Shown here piece after piece: positions 44,401 to 53,225 of a DNA stretch of 64,000 nt. The DNA comes from Tetraselmis striata (taxonomy: Eukaryota; Chlorophyta; Chlorodendrophyceae; Chlorodendrales; Chlorodendraceae). How positions within the stretch are numbered: position 1 is the first letter of the stretch; every line of letters starts with the position of its first letter. The stretch spans positions 62,001 through 126,000 of the forward strand of contig VCJN01002728.1 in the NCBI GenBank assembly GCA_006384855.1. The letters are read 5' to 3'. The notes beneath the pieces are model-generated. The model ran no database searches. It saw only the letters and a list, made by a program, of their open reading frames with translations, and was not told the DNA's origin. Position numbers and translations under genes: made by a program.

Positions 44401-44521
44401 CCTGTACCCGGTACCCAGTTTGCTCGAGTAATAAAGTAAAGGTAAAGTTCGCCCCGGGACATCGGCCGAAGCCGCCCCAGCACTTGACCTCGTGCGCCAA
44501 CTGCAGTCGTAGGTCTGGCAT
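41432..44521 (-). CDS. Pol polyprotein part of chromovirus 2 (protease to integrase)
   Basis: Long frame with, in order: aspartic protease (KILVDSGATENFAS), reverse transcriptase (LFVRKKDGTLRMCVDYRKLN, VLPFGLTNAPAGFQTMMNRV, the YLDD box in FCVVYLDDVLIYSKT), RNase H (YTDASGFAVGAVLLQDQGSG, HEQELLAVRDALIKFRCYLD, VITDHDTLRHF) and integrase (HHCC finger ..HPGG..CPTCQRTK, core VISLDLITDLP and LISDRDPRFMSEFW). The frame meets the nested transposon at 41,497/41,498. Chromovirus-type Ty3/gypsy. The open state and intact motifs agree with the nearly identical LTRs. Fossil by interruption. Confidence 0.95.
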   Translation of the reverse strand: MPDLRLQLAHEVKCWGGFGRCPGANFTFTLLLEQTGYRVQESNLQYLGTQRTGDNRCPVYLYRARRNIVPTKTPLNRALWTTWKKLLEARSTGYLETETVRYPLRYESFGEQIDEYVNRNVRLPGEDSTSRLCNVSSPSGTRLLTITGELRGRHCKILVDSGATENFASTEWVQLHQCPTVSGGKHRIKLANGSMSTSTKRLRSEVLTVGAFDYKLDAIVTDLEKFDIILGQPWLETVNPDIDWTAKIIKHRKTGQHIATAEQYTVPTTVYHLDAAKMAKELRKSRGEELFAVAVREVFDAVAELRTDQSTEWTEELKESLMEFADIIAEPTDLPPEREFDFEINLKSDEPPKERTYRMSPAELQEVRSQLEELLAKGWIRPSKSNYGAPILFVRKKDGTLRMCVDYRKLNDLTKKDRTPLPRIDELLDSLHGATIFSTLDLYKGYHQVRIKPEDIHKTAFRTHYGLYEYCVLPFGLTNAPAGFQTMMNRVLSPYLGKFCVVYLDDVLIYSKTAQEHLEHIRLVLRELQRHHLHIKLSKCSFGRTSVEFLGHIVEAGQIKMDPRKVEAVQQWPVPKTVKDVRGFLGLAGYYRKFIHNFAAIAAPLHDLTKNQPEFVWTPRADAAFRALKDAMVRAPVLSIPDTSADARYTLYTDASGFAVGAVLLQDQGSGLRPVAYHARKMNKHEVHYPVHEQELLAVRDALIKFRCYLDGAAGFTVITDHDTLRHFFRQRDLSTRQVRWLQVFAPYQRHMDIVYKRGAANHADALSRRPDLKDALQKLDLLNNWSEDEADCEINSVLFAMESRLQADNKFYDEIKTAYDSDEYLKSRKALPSWLVRHSNGLLYAYGSRLYVPNVADLRQRALYELHDAPTAGHPGGRRLLARTVELYWWPRMKQTVTNYVRRCPTCQRTKAARHKPYGLLQPHDVPSRPFEVISLDLITDLPECQGYDSVVIFVCLLSKRVIVEPTTKTVTAEGLAEIMHRSVFRHFGLPAKLISDRDPRFMSEFWVQGTFLSQNGPIPGLKNVPPT

Positions 44522-44610
44522 AGCCCATAGACCATTGCCTCATTCGAACCCCGAAGGGCTAATGCATCAACCGAGTAAACCCGGGACACGCCGGGCCGAT
44601 ATTGCCGAAA

Positions 44611-44683
44611 TACATCGGCCAGGAATCGAACCCGGTACCTCTCGCACACGAGACGACCGCTCTACCGAGCGGACAAGGGATGT
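44611..44683 (-). ncRNA. tRNA-like sequence (73 nt, Thr-CGU-like) before pol of chromovirus 2
   Basis: The minus strand fits the tRNA frame of 73 positions: acceptor ACATCCC/CCGATGT (five of seven pairs), T8, a D-loop with G18-G19 and A21, an anticodon loop CTCGTGT with T33 and anticodon CGT, a five-base variable loop, and a perfect T-arm (CCGGG-TTCGATT-CCTGG) whose B box matches GGTTCGANNCC. The D-stem (GTCC/GAGC) and the top anticodon pair are not complementary, so it is probably a tRNA pseudogene or tRNA-derived element. It lies about 90 bases upstream of pol, in element sense. Confidence 0.65.
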
Positions 44684-44689
44684 ACCTTG

Positions 44690-46027
44690 TAAAGGTTTTG
44701 CCGGTATTACGGGTACAGGTACTCGTAATCCGGACAGACGGCCCAGGCGAGCTGGGACCAGCCCGCCTATCCGCGCGTTGGCCCATTTTTCAGGTCCTCA
44801 TTCAATTCGTGACGTAGCCCGGTACTGAATCACTGCGTCTTTGTTACGAGATGAGACAGTACCGGTACGAATATGCAGTGACGACTAAGCTCTCACGGCC
44901 CGGCCGGTCTCGAGCCGCCGACTTACATACTCGTAGTCACTCGCTCTACCACTGAGCGCCCGAGTCAGCATAAGTTCCCGGGTCTGATGGTGGGATCGAC
45001 CAGGAAACTCATACAAACGAGGGATAAAGGTTTTGCCGGTATTACGGGTACAGGTACTCGTAATCCGGACAGACGGCCTAGGCGAACTGGGACCAGCCCG
45101 CCTACCCGCGCGTTGGCCCATTTTTCAGGTCCTCATTCAATTCGCGACGTACCCCGGTACCGAATCACTGCGTCTTTGTTACGAGATGAGACAGTACCGG
45201 TACGAATATGCAGTGACGACTAAGCTCTCACGGCCCGGCCGGTCTCGAGCCGCCGACTTACATACTCGTAGTCACTCGCTCTGCCATTGAGCGCCCTAGT
45301 CAGCATAAGTTCCCGGGTCTGATGGTCGGACCGACCATGGAACTCATACAAACGGGGATAGGTTTTGCCGGTATTACGGGTACAGGTACTCGTAATCCGG
45401 ACAGACGGCCTAGGCGAGCTGGGACCAGCCCGCCTATCCGCACGTTGGCCCATTTTTCAGGTCCTCATTCAATTCGTGACGTAGCCCGGTACTGAATCAC
45501 TGCGTCTTTGTTACGAGATGAGACAGTACCGGTACGAGTATGCAGTGACGACTAAGCTCTCACGGCCCGGCCGGTCTCGAGCCGCCGACTTACATACTCG
45601 TAGTCACTCGCTCTACCACTGAGCGCCCGAGTCAGCATAAGTTCCCGGGTCTGATGGTGGGATCGACCAGGGAACTCATACGAACGAGGGATTAAAGGTT
45701 TTGCCGGTATTACGGGTGCATGTACTCGTAATCCGGACAGACGGCCTAGGCGAGCTGGGACCAGCCCGCCTATCCGCACGTTGGCCCATTTTTCAGGTCC
45801 TCATTCAATTCGCGACGTACCCCGGTACTGAATCACTGCGTCTTTGTTACGAGATGAGACAGCACCGGTACGAGTATGCAGTGACGACTAAGCTCTCACG
45901 GCCCGGCCGGTCTCGAGCCGCCGACTTACATACTCGCAGTCACTCGCTCTACCACTGAGCGCCCTAGTCAGCATAAGTTCCCGGGTCTGATGGTTGGACC
46001 GACCAGGGAACCCATACAAACGGGGAT
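44690..46027 (-). repeat. Tandem array of four ~335-bp units with tRNA-like cores in chromovirus 2
   Basis: Units begin with GGTTTTGCCGGTATTACGGG at about 44,693, 45,028, 45,362 and 45,697 (plus strand). On the minus strand each contains a tRNA-like core (44,887-44,975; 45,221-45,305; 45,552-45,639; 45,890-45,974): D-arm-like GCTCAGTGGTAGAGC with good pairing and A-box match, then about 35 bases later GGCTCGAGACC, near the B-box consensus. The rest of the unit is GTAC-rich. The whole array lies between Gag and pol, in element sense. Confidence 0.75.
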
Positions 46028-46782
46028 CGAGTAATCGTCGTACTGCTGTTGTCTCTGGCGTCGCGTCCGTGTCGCCGCGCTTGCCTGCTGGAAACCAAAT
46101 CAGTCCGCTGTCTTCTACAGTCAGAAGCACTCGTCTTCCATCGGTTACTAGAACCTTCGAGTGCGTCCACTCAGGCTTTGGTGGGGTTCTCATGTGCTGC
46201 GGTAGAAACCGTACGCCGGCGCCATCGTCAGCGTAGATCTGTGTCGCCCATCGAGTGGGGCCAACATCTTGTCTCGCACCTTCTATGCCATCGTTCGTTG
46301 GACACGTAAACACAGAAGTCTCCGCTGGCAACTCATCCACCAGACGAAAATTTCTAAGTAGTCGAAACCACGGCTTACGCGACCATTTTGGGACCACAAT
46401 AATTGCTCGTAGATGCGGATGCAATAACTTCTGTCGAAGGTAGTGGCCCAAAAATTATTCAATGCGGTCATACGGGGCATTTAGCCAAATACGCCGATAT
46501 TCTCCGAGATCCTGTTCCTGAAATGGGCGCGTCGGACAGCAAAAACTACCAGAAACTTGAGAATTCAGGCCGTCATTATCGCAAGCTCCGTCCAGGTCGC
46601 AGGGTCCGTATTTCTTCGTGTACTCGTGAAATAATTCGCGATGTACCATCCAGTCGCTGAAATCCTTGTGGAGGAAATCAGGCCTCAGTGTCGTTCGAGG
46701 ATACGAGGGCTGTACTTCTGTAGTCTCGCGAGCCGTTTTAGGGGACAGTCCTTCACCCTGTCGCGCGCGGCCGACTCACGTC
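46028..46782 (-). other. Spacer between Gag and the tRNA-like array, with coding-like remnant
   Basis: A minus frame (46,451 downwards) carries AIIVVPKWSRKPWFRLLRN, ELPAETSVFTCP and VGPTRWATQIY. It resembles a short segment ('VP.W...PW..LL' then 'GPTRW') seen in ORFs of some algal retroelements. It is not a usual part of a chromovirus and may be captured or a remnant. Function unknown. Confidence 0.4.
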
Positions 46783-47943
46783 TTAGTTTCCCGGCCGGGT
46801 CTTTCTGGGTCGATACTCGGAAATCTTCTTCTTCTTGCTCGGGCACGCGGACGCAACATGACCTTTCGCCCTGCCGATAAAGCAGCGTCCCTCCTTCTTA
46901 AATCTCTCAAACTCCTCCTCGGTCAATCGCCGCGCCATCAACAGGTCGTCTTCTTGTTCCGTAGCCTCACCCTCAGCACTGCTGTAGTACTGCTCGTCGT
47001 CGTCGCCATCGTCGTCCATGATGTTTAGGCGCTCGCGACGGATCTCGCGGTGCACATCTGTCTCCCGCTCCGCAGCTTCAACAGCCAGAGCTGCCTGTAC
47101 AGCTTCTGCCAGGGTCTTAGGGTTTTTCAGGGCAACTTCCTTCCGAATATGGGGTTTCAGTCCGCGCTGGAAGTCATGTATATTATCTTCCTCGTGACGA
47201 TGGGGTAACTCCAGTAGTTGCTCGCGGAAATAATTCGCGTACTTCTGTACTGTAGTCCGCTGTGTCGCGCGATCCAGATTGATACGAGCTTGCTTCGCCG
47301 GTGTACGTCCACAGAATTCGGTGATTAGTGCCGCCTCCATGTGCGTAATACCGGTAAAACCGCCGCCAATTTCGTCGTGCGTACTCGCCACTTGCGCGTG
47401 CCACCACTTGGATACGGGTCCGTGAAAATAGCCAGATGCCCAGTACACGCTACGAGGTTCCTCCGGGTTTACATTGTGATATTTCAGGTAGCCCCGTGCA
47501 TGACGAAACCAGTTCCGTAGCTCGTCGATATTCGTAGTCGATAGCTTCTCGATCTTCGCTGGTTTCACATCGCTCGGCATGAGTCCAGGCATGTCGCTGG
47601 TCCGGGCAGAACGAAGCTGGTCTCGCATCTGCTGCTCTACAACTCGGCTCCGGTTCACTCGGTCGTCGAAATGACTGAAGCCTTGTCGCACGTACTCGTC
47701 CAAGCGGCGAATCTCCGCCGTTGCCGCCGTTGTAGCTTGCGCTACATCTTGCATCTTCGCTTGCTCCGTCGACATAGTCTCGACTCGGTCGGCTAGTCGT
47801 TGAAGCATGCTCATCATGTTTGCGAGGGTCGGTTGCGTGCCTTCTTGACCTCCTTCGAGCGGAATCGGCTGTGCTTCGCCGGCAGTGGCCGCCACCGGAA
47901 AGCTTCCGCTGTCCTCAGGTGGTGTCTCTCCTGGTGTAGCCAT
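46783..47943 (-). CDS. Gag of chromovirus 2
   Basis: ATG at 47,943 just inside the right LTR; about 386 residues. Acidic Pro-rich start (MATPGETPPEDSGSFPVAAT), a helical heptad-like part (MMSMLQRLADRVETM), the capsid-like core (ELRNWFRHARGYLKYHN, HEIGGGFTGITHMEAA-like segment) and a basic C-terminal tail with FKKEGRCFIGRAKGHVASAC, a position where chromoviruses normally have a CCHC knuckle; the first CxxC pair is not complete here. An upstream extension of the frame runs into the LTR and is not taken as coding. Confidence 0.85.
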   Translation of the reverse strand: MATPGETPPEDSGSFPVAATAGEAQPIPLEGGQEGTQPTLANMMSMLQRLADRVETMSTEQAKMQDVAQATTAATAEIRRLDEYVRQGFSHFDDRVNRSRVVEQQMRDQLRSARTSDMPGLMPSDVKPAKIEKLSTTNIDELRNWFRHARGYLKYHNVNPEEPRSVYWASGYFHGPVSKWWHAQVASTHDEIGGGFTGITHMEAALITEFCGRTPAKQARINLDRATQRTTVQKYANYFREQLLELPHRHEEDNIHDFQRGLKPHIRKEVALKNPKTLAEAVQAALAVEAAERETDVHREIRRERLNIMDDDGDDDEQYYSSAEGEATEQEDDLLMARRLTEEEFERFKKEGRCFIGRAKGHVASACPSKKKKISEYRPRKTRPGN

Positions 47944-47981
47944 CTTTACGTCGCTTACGGAGACTAAGCTCCGAAACCAAG

Positions 47982-48394
47982 TGTTAGGCTCTAGCTTAAG
48001 CCTGTTCTTTAGGCCCTTTAGGATGCAGCGGAAGGATTTAGAAAGTATGGCCAATCTCTTCTGGTTACAGGGGTTCCTGGGTTATAGTTCTGTCTCTGAA
48101 TTCTACCTAGTAGACTTGTCCGAGGCGGTATTTATACCCGCCGAGGTCATAGTCATACCTGTGCTATGTTAGCCGGGTGTCATGGGATACCCGTGCTGTG
48201 TTAGCCACGTAAGGCTTGAGTCAGAGAACTCTAGAGAATTCCAGAACAGTCTTCGGCCTTCTACTACTAGTATTTATACCCGCAATACTAATATATACAG
48301 CGACTCCGCGGATGCGTAGTCGTACTACCTTTGCGGGGAGTTATACCTGCTAGTATAGCAGAACATTATGGCTAAAGGGAAATGGAGTATAACA
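47982..48394 (-). repeat. Chromovirus 2, right LTR (5' LTR in element sense)
   Basis: 413 bp, nearly identical to 33,281-33,693, followed by GTCAC. Confidence 0.95.
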
Positions 48395-48399
48395 GTCAC

Positions 48400-49350
48400 C
48401 CTCGCCCCGACATCATTGGCATCGTTACGGGCCGGCATAGGCTACAAGGGCCTCTACGCCGGCCAACCCGCTTCAAACGTCACGGCAACGCATCTGTGAC
48501 AACACGAGCTGCCCGCCGGGGGACAGCTCCGCCTCCTAACGCGACTTGTGCGTTTCGTGGCATCATCCTAAGCCTACGCTTTGTGGGTTGGTCAGCAGCC
48601 GTCGTTGGTGCAGCAACGGCGGTCGGCTCACCGCTCTCCGCGAAGAAAGACCCACGGCGACCGCTAACCGAGTCGGCCGGTCTTCTGCGACGTCGCCGAC
48701 AACCGACCCCGAGACACCTGAACCGGTACGGCACGACCACACAGGGTTCCACATTTCCGCGCCCTCAGCGTTGTGCGTTTCACCCGCCGCTCTTCGCGCA
48801 AGGGGGCGAAACAACCACCGCTGGTGATGACATCAGCAGTACATCGCTGTCATTGCGAGTTGTTGCGTGTCCACCCCTCGTAACGCGTGCATCGCCAATA
48901 CAGGTACAGGGTACGAGTTACCATCGCGTCGGGTACAGTGCACCAGTACTTCACCTGACTGTACTCGGCGCGCTCGCGCGCTCGTGCGCGCAGCTGTACT
49001 CGTCCTACTCGTGCCTGTGCCGCTGCTTTGCTGGGCGCTCGTCGCCAACTTGGGCTTTGCTACCCCTGCTGCTTCTACTGGCCTGCAGTTCCGGCTCGTG
49101 CCGCACGCCACCATGGCGCGCAACCAATGCTATAGGGCGCCGTCGGGAGACGGCGCCTTAATTCCGCGACACGTCCGGCCTATGTCATGCCGGCGTCAAC
49201 ATCTCCCGCCCGCGTCTGATGCGCCTGCGCCTCGATCGAGGTCCTCTTGGCGCGAGACCCCTCTACAACTCAAGACATCTTCCGCCTTCGTCTGGTCGGC
49301 ACGCCTGCCGACTGCCCACGCTCGCAGTCGTAAACGAACCGCGTGTAAAC
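48400..49350 (+). other. Right half of YR family 2 body
   Basis: Pro/Arg/Ala-rich frames without a recognised domain. A block (GAGCTGCCCGCCGGGGGACA to GGTGCAGCAACGGCGG, about 48,507-48,630) is a diverged repeat of 33,140-33,265 on the other side of the chromovirus, so the body holds an internal duplication. It ends with B1 at 49,351. Confidence 0.5.
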
Positions 49351-49742
49351 TGGCAAAACCAGACTCGAATGCATGATTGAAATGATCAAAACGTGTTTAT
49401 GGGGTTTCCTAACGGACTATAGCTGTCCTAGTGCGACCCGTACGGTCTGTAGTGGTTTCAAGCCGTTACCATCGGGGTTTGGTACGGGCTACCCCATCGC
49501 CCGCGAGCCCTGCGCTCCCGGCCGGGGAGCTACTTAGGACAACCACCAGCAGCTCGTCTGCCATCTTCCAGCTCGCTGCCTTCGGCAGCGCCCTCCCGTT
49601 TTCCGCCTCCGCCCTGCGGGCTCCTCCTCCGACATTCCCTCCCCTTTCGCTGAACCTTCCTAGCCATAAAATGGCGCTTTTCCGTGTAAAACAGCCTCCG
49701 CACCCTTTTTGGCAAAACCAGACTCGAATGCATGATTGAAAT
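49351..49742 (+). repeat. B1-A2-B2 split repeats of YR family 2
   Basis: B1 49,351-49,383; A2 49,384-49,590 (ends in hairpin CGCTGCC-TTC-GGCAGCG); about 119 unique bases; B2 49,710-49,742. The layout and the unique stretch (AAACAGCCT..CACCCTTTTT) are homologous to family 1. Confidence 0.85.
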
Positions 49743-50432
49743 ACGAGTAATCCTTATGTGCCACTGATGCAGGTGCTGCTTTGTCGCTTGGAGCAGCGCC
49801 GCCCGCTAATCCTCACGACTGGTGGATTAGCGATTGATTTGATGTTTATGATGGTTTTTGTCATAATTCATACTGGTTCTCTTTTAAATATTCCCTAATT
49901 CCCCTACCTCTTGGGTTGAGCGGAGGAAAAGGAGAGCCGCGTCCGAAATCGCCTGGAATACGAGAGAATTGATACCGGTTGCAATACGGTTTCATCACGG
50001 AGTTTTAGGCGTCCTCCGTCCTCCGTCCCCCGTCCTCGTGTGCTGCGTCTTCGTGAATGAACCGTCATACGATCGATCTTTGCTCGTTTAATTTCTAGAT
50101 CCTAAAAATCCTGCGACTAAGCCGAATTTATCGTGAATTATACCGGAAAGATACTGCAAAAATCACGAGTGTCCTCCGTCCGTCCTCCGTCATACGCGCT
50201 TCGTGTATGAACCGTTATACGTTCGGTCTTCGCTCGTCTTATTTCACGGTACAGGTACGAGGACGGTAAGGTTCTGAATGGATGCGCGTGTATTCTAGCC
50301 CAGGCACGTCATATATTCGTCTGAAACGCCACAATAACGCAGTACCGCAGCGCGTTTTTACTGCTGCATCAGCAAGCGAGACTCGCCCTCTTTATTTATA
50401 CAGCGACTATATATACGGTGGTCCGAGGATAT
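49743..50432 (-). repeat. Flank containing an inverted copy of dispersed repeat R2
   Basis: From CCCCTACCTCTTGGGTTGAG at about 49,901 to about 50,370 it is the reverse complement of R2 (8690-9005), with extra copies of a GTCCTCCGTCC word. No gene. Confidence 0.5.
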
Positions 50433-50730
50433 GATCTAAACTAGTTTATGGGGTTTCCATCCTTGACCTAACCGCTTTTCAGCTACAAGTGCTGCGCAGT
50501 GGTACGGGAACTAGTAACTGTTGTTGCGCCCTTGTTGGGTGCAGCACGAGTAGACATAAAAGCAGCCAGAACAGCTGAGCCTGCCATCTTCCAGTTTTCG
50601 CTGCGTTCCACGCAGCGATGTAAAAACTGTCTCGTAACCCGTTGCGAGCAAGGTCACCCCAGGTTGTTCAAGACCACACCCGGCTCGCCATCCGAGTGTG
50701 ATATTCTCGTCCGTACGTCCGTGCGTTACT

Positions 50731-51585
50731 ATGTCAGATGGAGAAGAACCCGTCGTTGAGCCGACGCTCACGTCGTTGCAAGCAGATGTGCGTGCATTGG
50801 CTACAGCTGTAGCACAATTGACGGCTCGTGATCGCGCTGTTGATGGAGAAGGGGCACATGGCTCCGGCTCCGGGCAGCGCTTCGCGGGACAGCCGACAGG
50901 CAGCGGGGGAGCCGCAGAGCGCCCCGACTTGCTAGAGCTAGCCCAGAGCGGCCGTGTCGGAGCAAAATCCGTGAGTGCCGAGGATGATTACCTCGCGGTG
51001 CCAGAGCTACTGCAGAGAGCAGAGTCTGGTTACGAGGCCGTTCGACCGGTCAGCCGAGTGCCTGGACTTTTCCCGTTGAGCACCGACCTAACGAACGAGT
51101 ACCTCAAGCAGGATGACCGGCGTCTGCCGGCCCAGGAGGAGTACTTGTGGATGTCGTGTTTCGGGGCTCACATGGCCGCCCTTTTCGTGGCGCTCGACGA
51201 GCTGCTACCTTACGTCCCCACCACTAACCAGGACTTCACCCCCTACCTCGCGAGAGCTCGGAATCACGCCGAGGCCATCGACAAGGCGTTTCGTTTTCGT
51301 CTAGCCTTCCTGCGGAGGCTGAATGAGATCAAGCGTGTGCACGGTGACCAAGGCGTTCTGGATGTGCTGCGAGCTCAGCATTTTCAGCCCGCTGCGGAGC
51401 ATCTGGGTTCTGCGATTTTTGGGGACCTGATGAGAGACTACGAGCGTCGTGTCTTCGAGGCGACCGTTGCCAGCAGCGCCAAGGCGACCGCTACTTCTCG
51501 AGTAGCGGCTGCAGCTGCAGGTCGCGGGCGTGGGCGAGGACGTGGTGGCGGACGTGGACGCGGCCGCGAAGGTGAGCACGAATGA
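50731..51585 (+). CDS. ORF1 (Gag-like) of YR element copy C
   Basis: 284 residues from ATG at 50,731 (MSDGEEPVVEPTL). Its N-terminus is about seven residues shorter than in copy A and differs in sequence there, whereas the core and the RG-rich tail are almost identical. The divergent N-terminus against a constant core suggests ORF1 N-termini vary between subfamilies. Confidence 0.75.
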   Translation: MSDGEEPVVEPTLTSLQADVRALATAVAQLTARDRAVDGEGAHGSGSGQRFAGQPTGSGGAAERPDLLELAQSGRVGAKSVSAEDDYLAVPELLQRAESGYEAVRPVSRVPGLFPLSTDLTNEYLKQDDRRLPAQEEYLWMSCFGAHMAALFVALDELLPYVPTTNQDFTPYLARARNHAEAIDKAFRFRLAFLRRLNEIKRVHGDQGVLDVLRAQHFQPAAEHLGSAIFGDLMRDYERRVFEATVASSAKATATSRVAAAAAGRGRGRGRGGGRGRGREGEHE

Positions 51586-53225
51586 CGGCGTGGGGCGCCG
51601 CTCGTCGGAGCTGCAGGAGCCTTGCGAGGCCACCTTTCGGTGACCGCCGCAAAACGCACCCTTGCAGCTCAACGGCGGGATGAGCGCCCTGTGTCAGGAC
51701 CTGACCCCCCCACCTTACAGACTTCATTTAGACCTTCCTCGGTGCGGCGCTTCTTACAGCTACAGCCGAGTGCGGCTCAACCATCCGTACACCTGCACAT
51801 GGCGGCTCAACCATCCGCCTTTCTTACAACCCCATCTCTGCGCTCGTCGGTTGTTACACTACGTGTTACAACCGGTTCGCAACGAGCAAGTTTCGCGCGT
51901 GTACGTTACGCACGGGACAGGCGCTACGAGCGCGACGGGCGCGCGGGGCGGCCCTCTTACCTGAACCTAGCCCCGCAAACCCGTACTGAAGCTACTGCAA
52001 ACCCGTCCAGCAACTACCGGCCAACCGCCGGGAACCTAACCGCTGCTGCCGTGCCAGTGGAACTCTGTCAGTAAAACGACGCACTTACGTAATCGACGAG
52101 CCCGCAGCTATCGCTCCATGGGCTGCGTCACTGCGATCTCGGCTGCAGGACGCGTTCGGCTCAGACGAGCTAGGCCAGCGGACGCTGGACCTGCTCTCCA
52201 GCTCCCTCAGCGCGCAGACCCTCAAGAGCTACGCCGGCAGACTGTCTCAGTTCGCTGAGTTCTGCCACGACTCCGAGAACATCAGCCCGCTGGAGGCGAC
52301 TACTGCTACTGTTGTTCGGTACGTTGCCTGGATCGGGGAGCGAGGTCACATCGCAGCTAAGTCGCTGCAGCCCTACCTGTCTGCCATCAACACCTTCTTC
52401 GAGCTGCACAACCTCGTCCCGATCGCCAAGGACAGCCTACACCTCACTTCGGCAAGGCGTGGGTTAATGTTGCGGCAGCGCCGGCTGGACGCTGCCCCTT
52501 TGCGTGTCCCTCTGCCTGCGGATGTAGCTTACCGCTTCGTCTCAAAGGCCGAGCTAATTGTGTCTGCTCCTTATCCAGAGTCCCACCTCGACTACCGAGC
52601 CCTCTTGGCTTCGGTTGTCAACTTCCTGTTCTTTGCCAGGGGCCTTACTGGCGTCTCCTGTCGAGCGCAAGATGTGCATGTCGACACCTACAACATCACC
52701 TTGCAGGTCTACCGCGAGAAGGGTCGCGCTGGCCGTCGGGGACCCGACGACCTGCGCGTACTGCTCCTTCCGGTGTCCGAGCACCCTCGAGTGGCACGAC
52801 TCTTACGCTACTTCATCGACAACGTCCAGTCTGTCCCCCTGGTTACTGTTGGCTTGGCTGCCTCCAACTTCTGGGCTGTAAATGTGGCTGAGCAGTCAAA
52901 ACCTTGGACTGCGGCTACGATGTCAGACTGGTTGTCTACAGCGGTCAACCTAGTCAACGCAGCCCCTCCTGCTGGCACTTCCTGGACTTCACACAGTCTA
53001 CGCAAGGGCGCAGCCTCTGCTGCAAACGCCATCGGAGCGCCACTGTCCCACATCCGCTACCAGGGCGGTTGGGCCACTAACTCCGATGTCGTTCTGGACT
53101 ACATCGACCCCAACGTTCTTCCTTCTCCTGGCGCGTGGTTCTTCTTTGGACACATCGCCCCCCTCCGCCACTTCCAAGTCCAACAGGACTCCGCAGCGGT
53201 GGCCTTCCCAGTGCCTCCTTCATGA
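51586..53225 (+). pseudogene. Tyrosine recombinase of YR element copy C (broken)
   Basis: Same protein as 3276-4937, with the whole catalytic half preserved (HSLRKGAASAANAIG, GGWATNSD, LDYIDP). Broken in about one place in the N-terminal half. Confidence 0.85.

Larger units (their letters stand above)
33281..48394 (-). mobile_element. Ty3/gypsy chromovirus 2, young, interrupted by a DNA transposon
   Basis: Minus-strand LTR element: LTRs of 413 bp at both ends (TGTTAGGC...GTATAACA) that differ at only about two positions by eye, target duplication GTCAC (33,276-33,280 and 48,395-48,399), a polypurine tract GGGGGAGAGAG beside the left LTR, and a primer-site candidate TTGGTTTCGGAGC inside the right LTR. 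Own length about 8.3 kb after removing the nested 6.8-kb element. Order in element sense: Gag, a spacer with a tRNA-like array, protease, RT, RNase H, integrase (interrupted by the insertion) and chromodomain. Pol is open up to the insertion. The near-identical LTRs mean a very recent insertion. Confidence 0.95.
32168..49742 (+). mobile_element. YR element, family 2 (non-autonomous), split by chromovirus 2
   Basis: A1 (32,168-32,374) at the left, B1 (49,351-49,383), A2 (49,384-49,590) and B2 (49,710-49,742) at the right give the same split-direct-repeat order as family 1. B1 and B2 are matching 33-mers starting TGGCAAAACCAGACTC; A1 and A2 are both 207 bp. Without the nested chromovirus the element is about 2.46 kb. 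Its body (32,375-33,280 and 48,400-49,350) has no recombinase or RT that can be recognised, only Pro/Arg-rich frames, so it presumably relied on enzymes of relatives. Confidence 0.85.

Noticed and set aside
44611-44683. A functional nuclear tRNA-Thr gene
   Set aside because: The T-arm and key positions fit, but the D-stem and parts of the acceptor and anticodon stems do not pair; it is kept as tRNA-like only.
42415-44828. Plus-strand frames opposite the chromovirus 2 pol gene
   Set aside because: They are shadows of a strong pol frame on the other strand, with no motif or start context.
48382-49161. A 259-residue host protein
   Set aside because: The frame starts inside the chromovirus LTR and lies in the body of YR family 2; it has no conserved motif.
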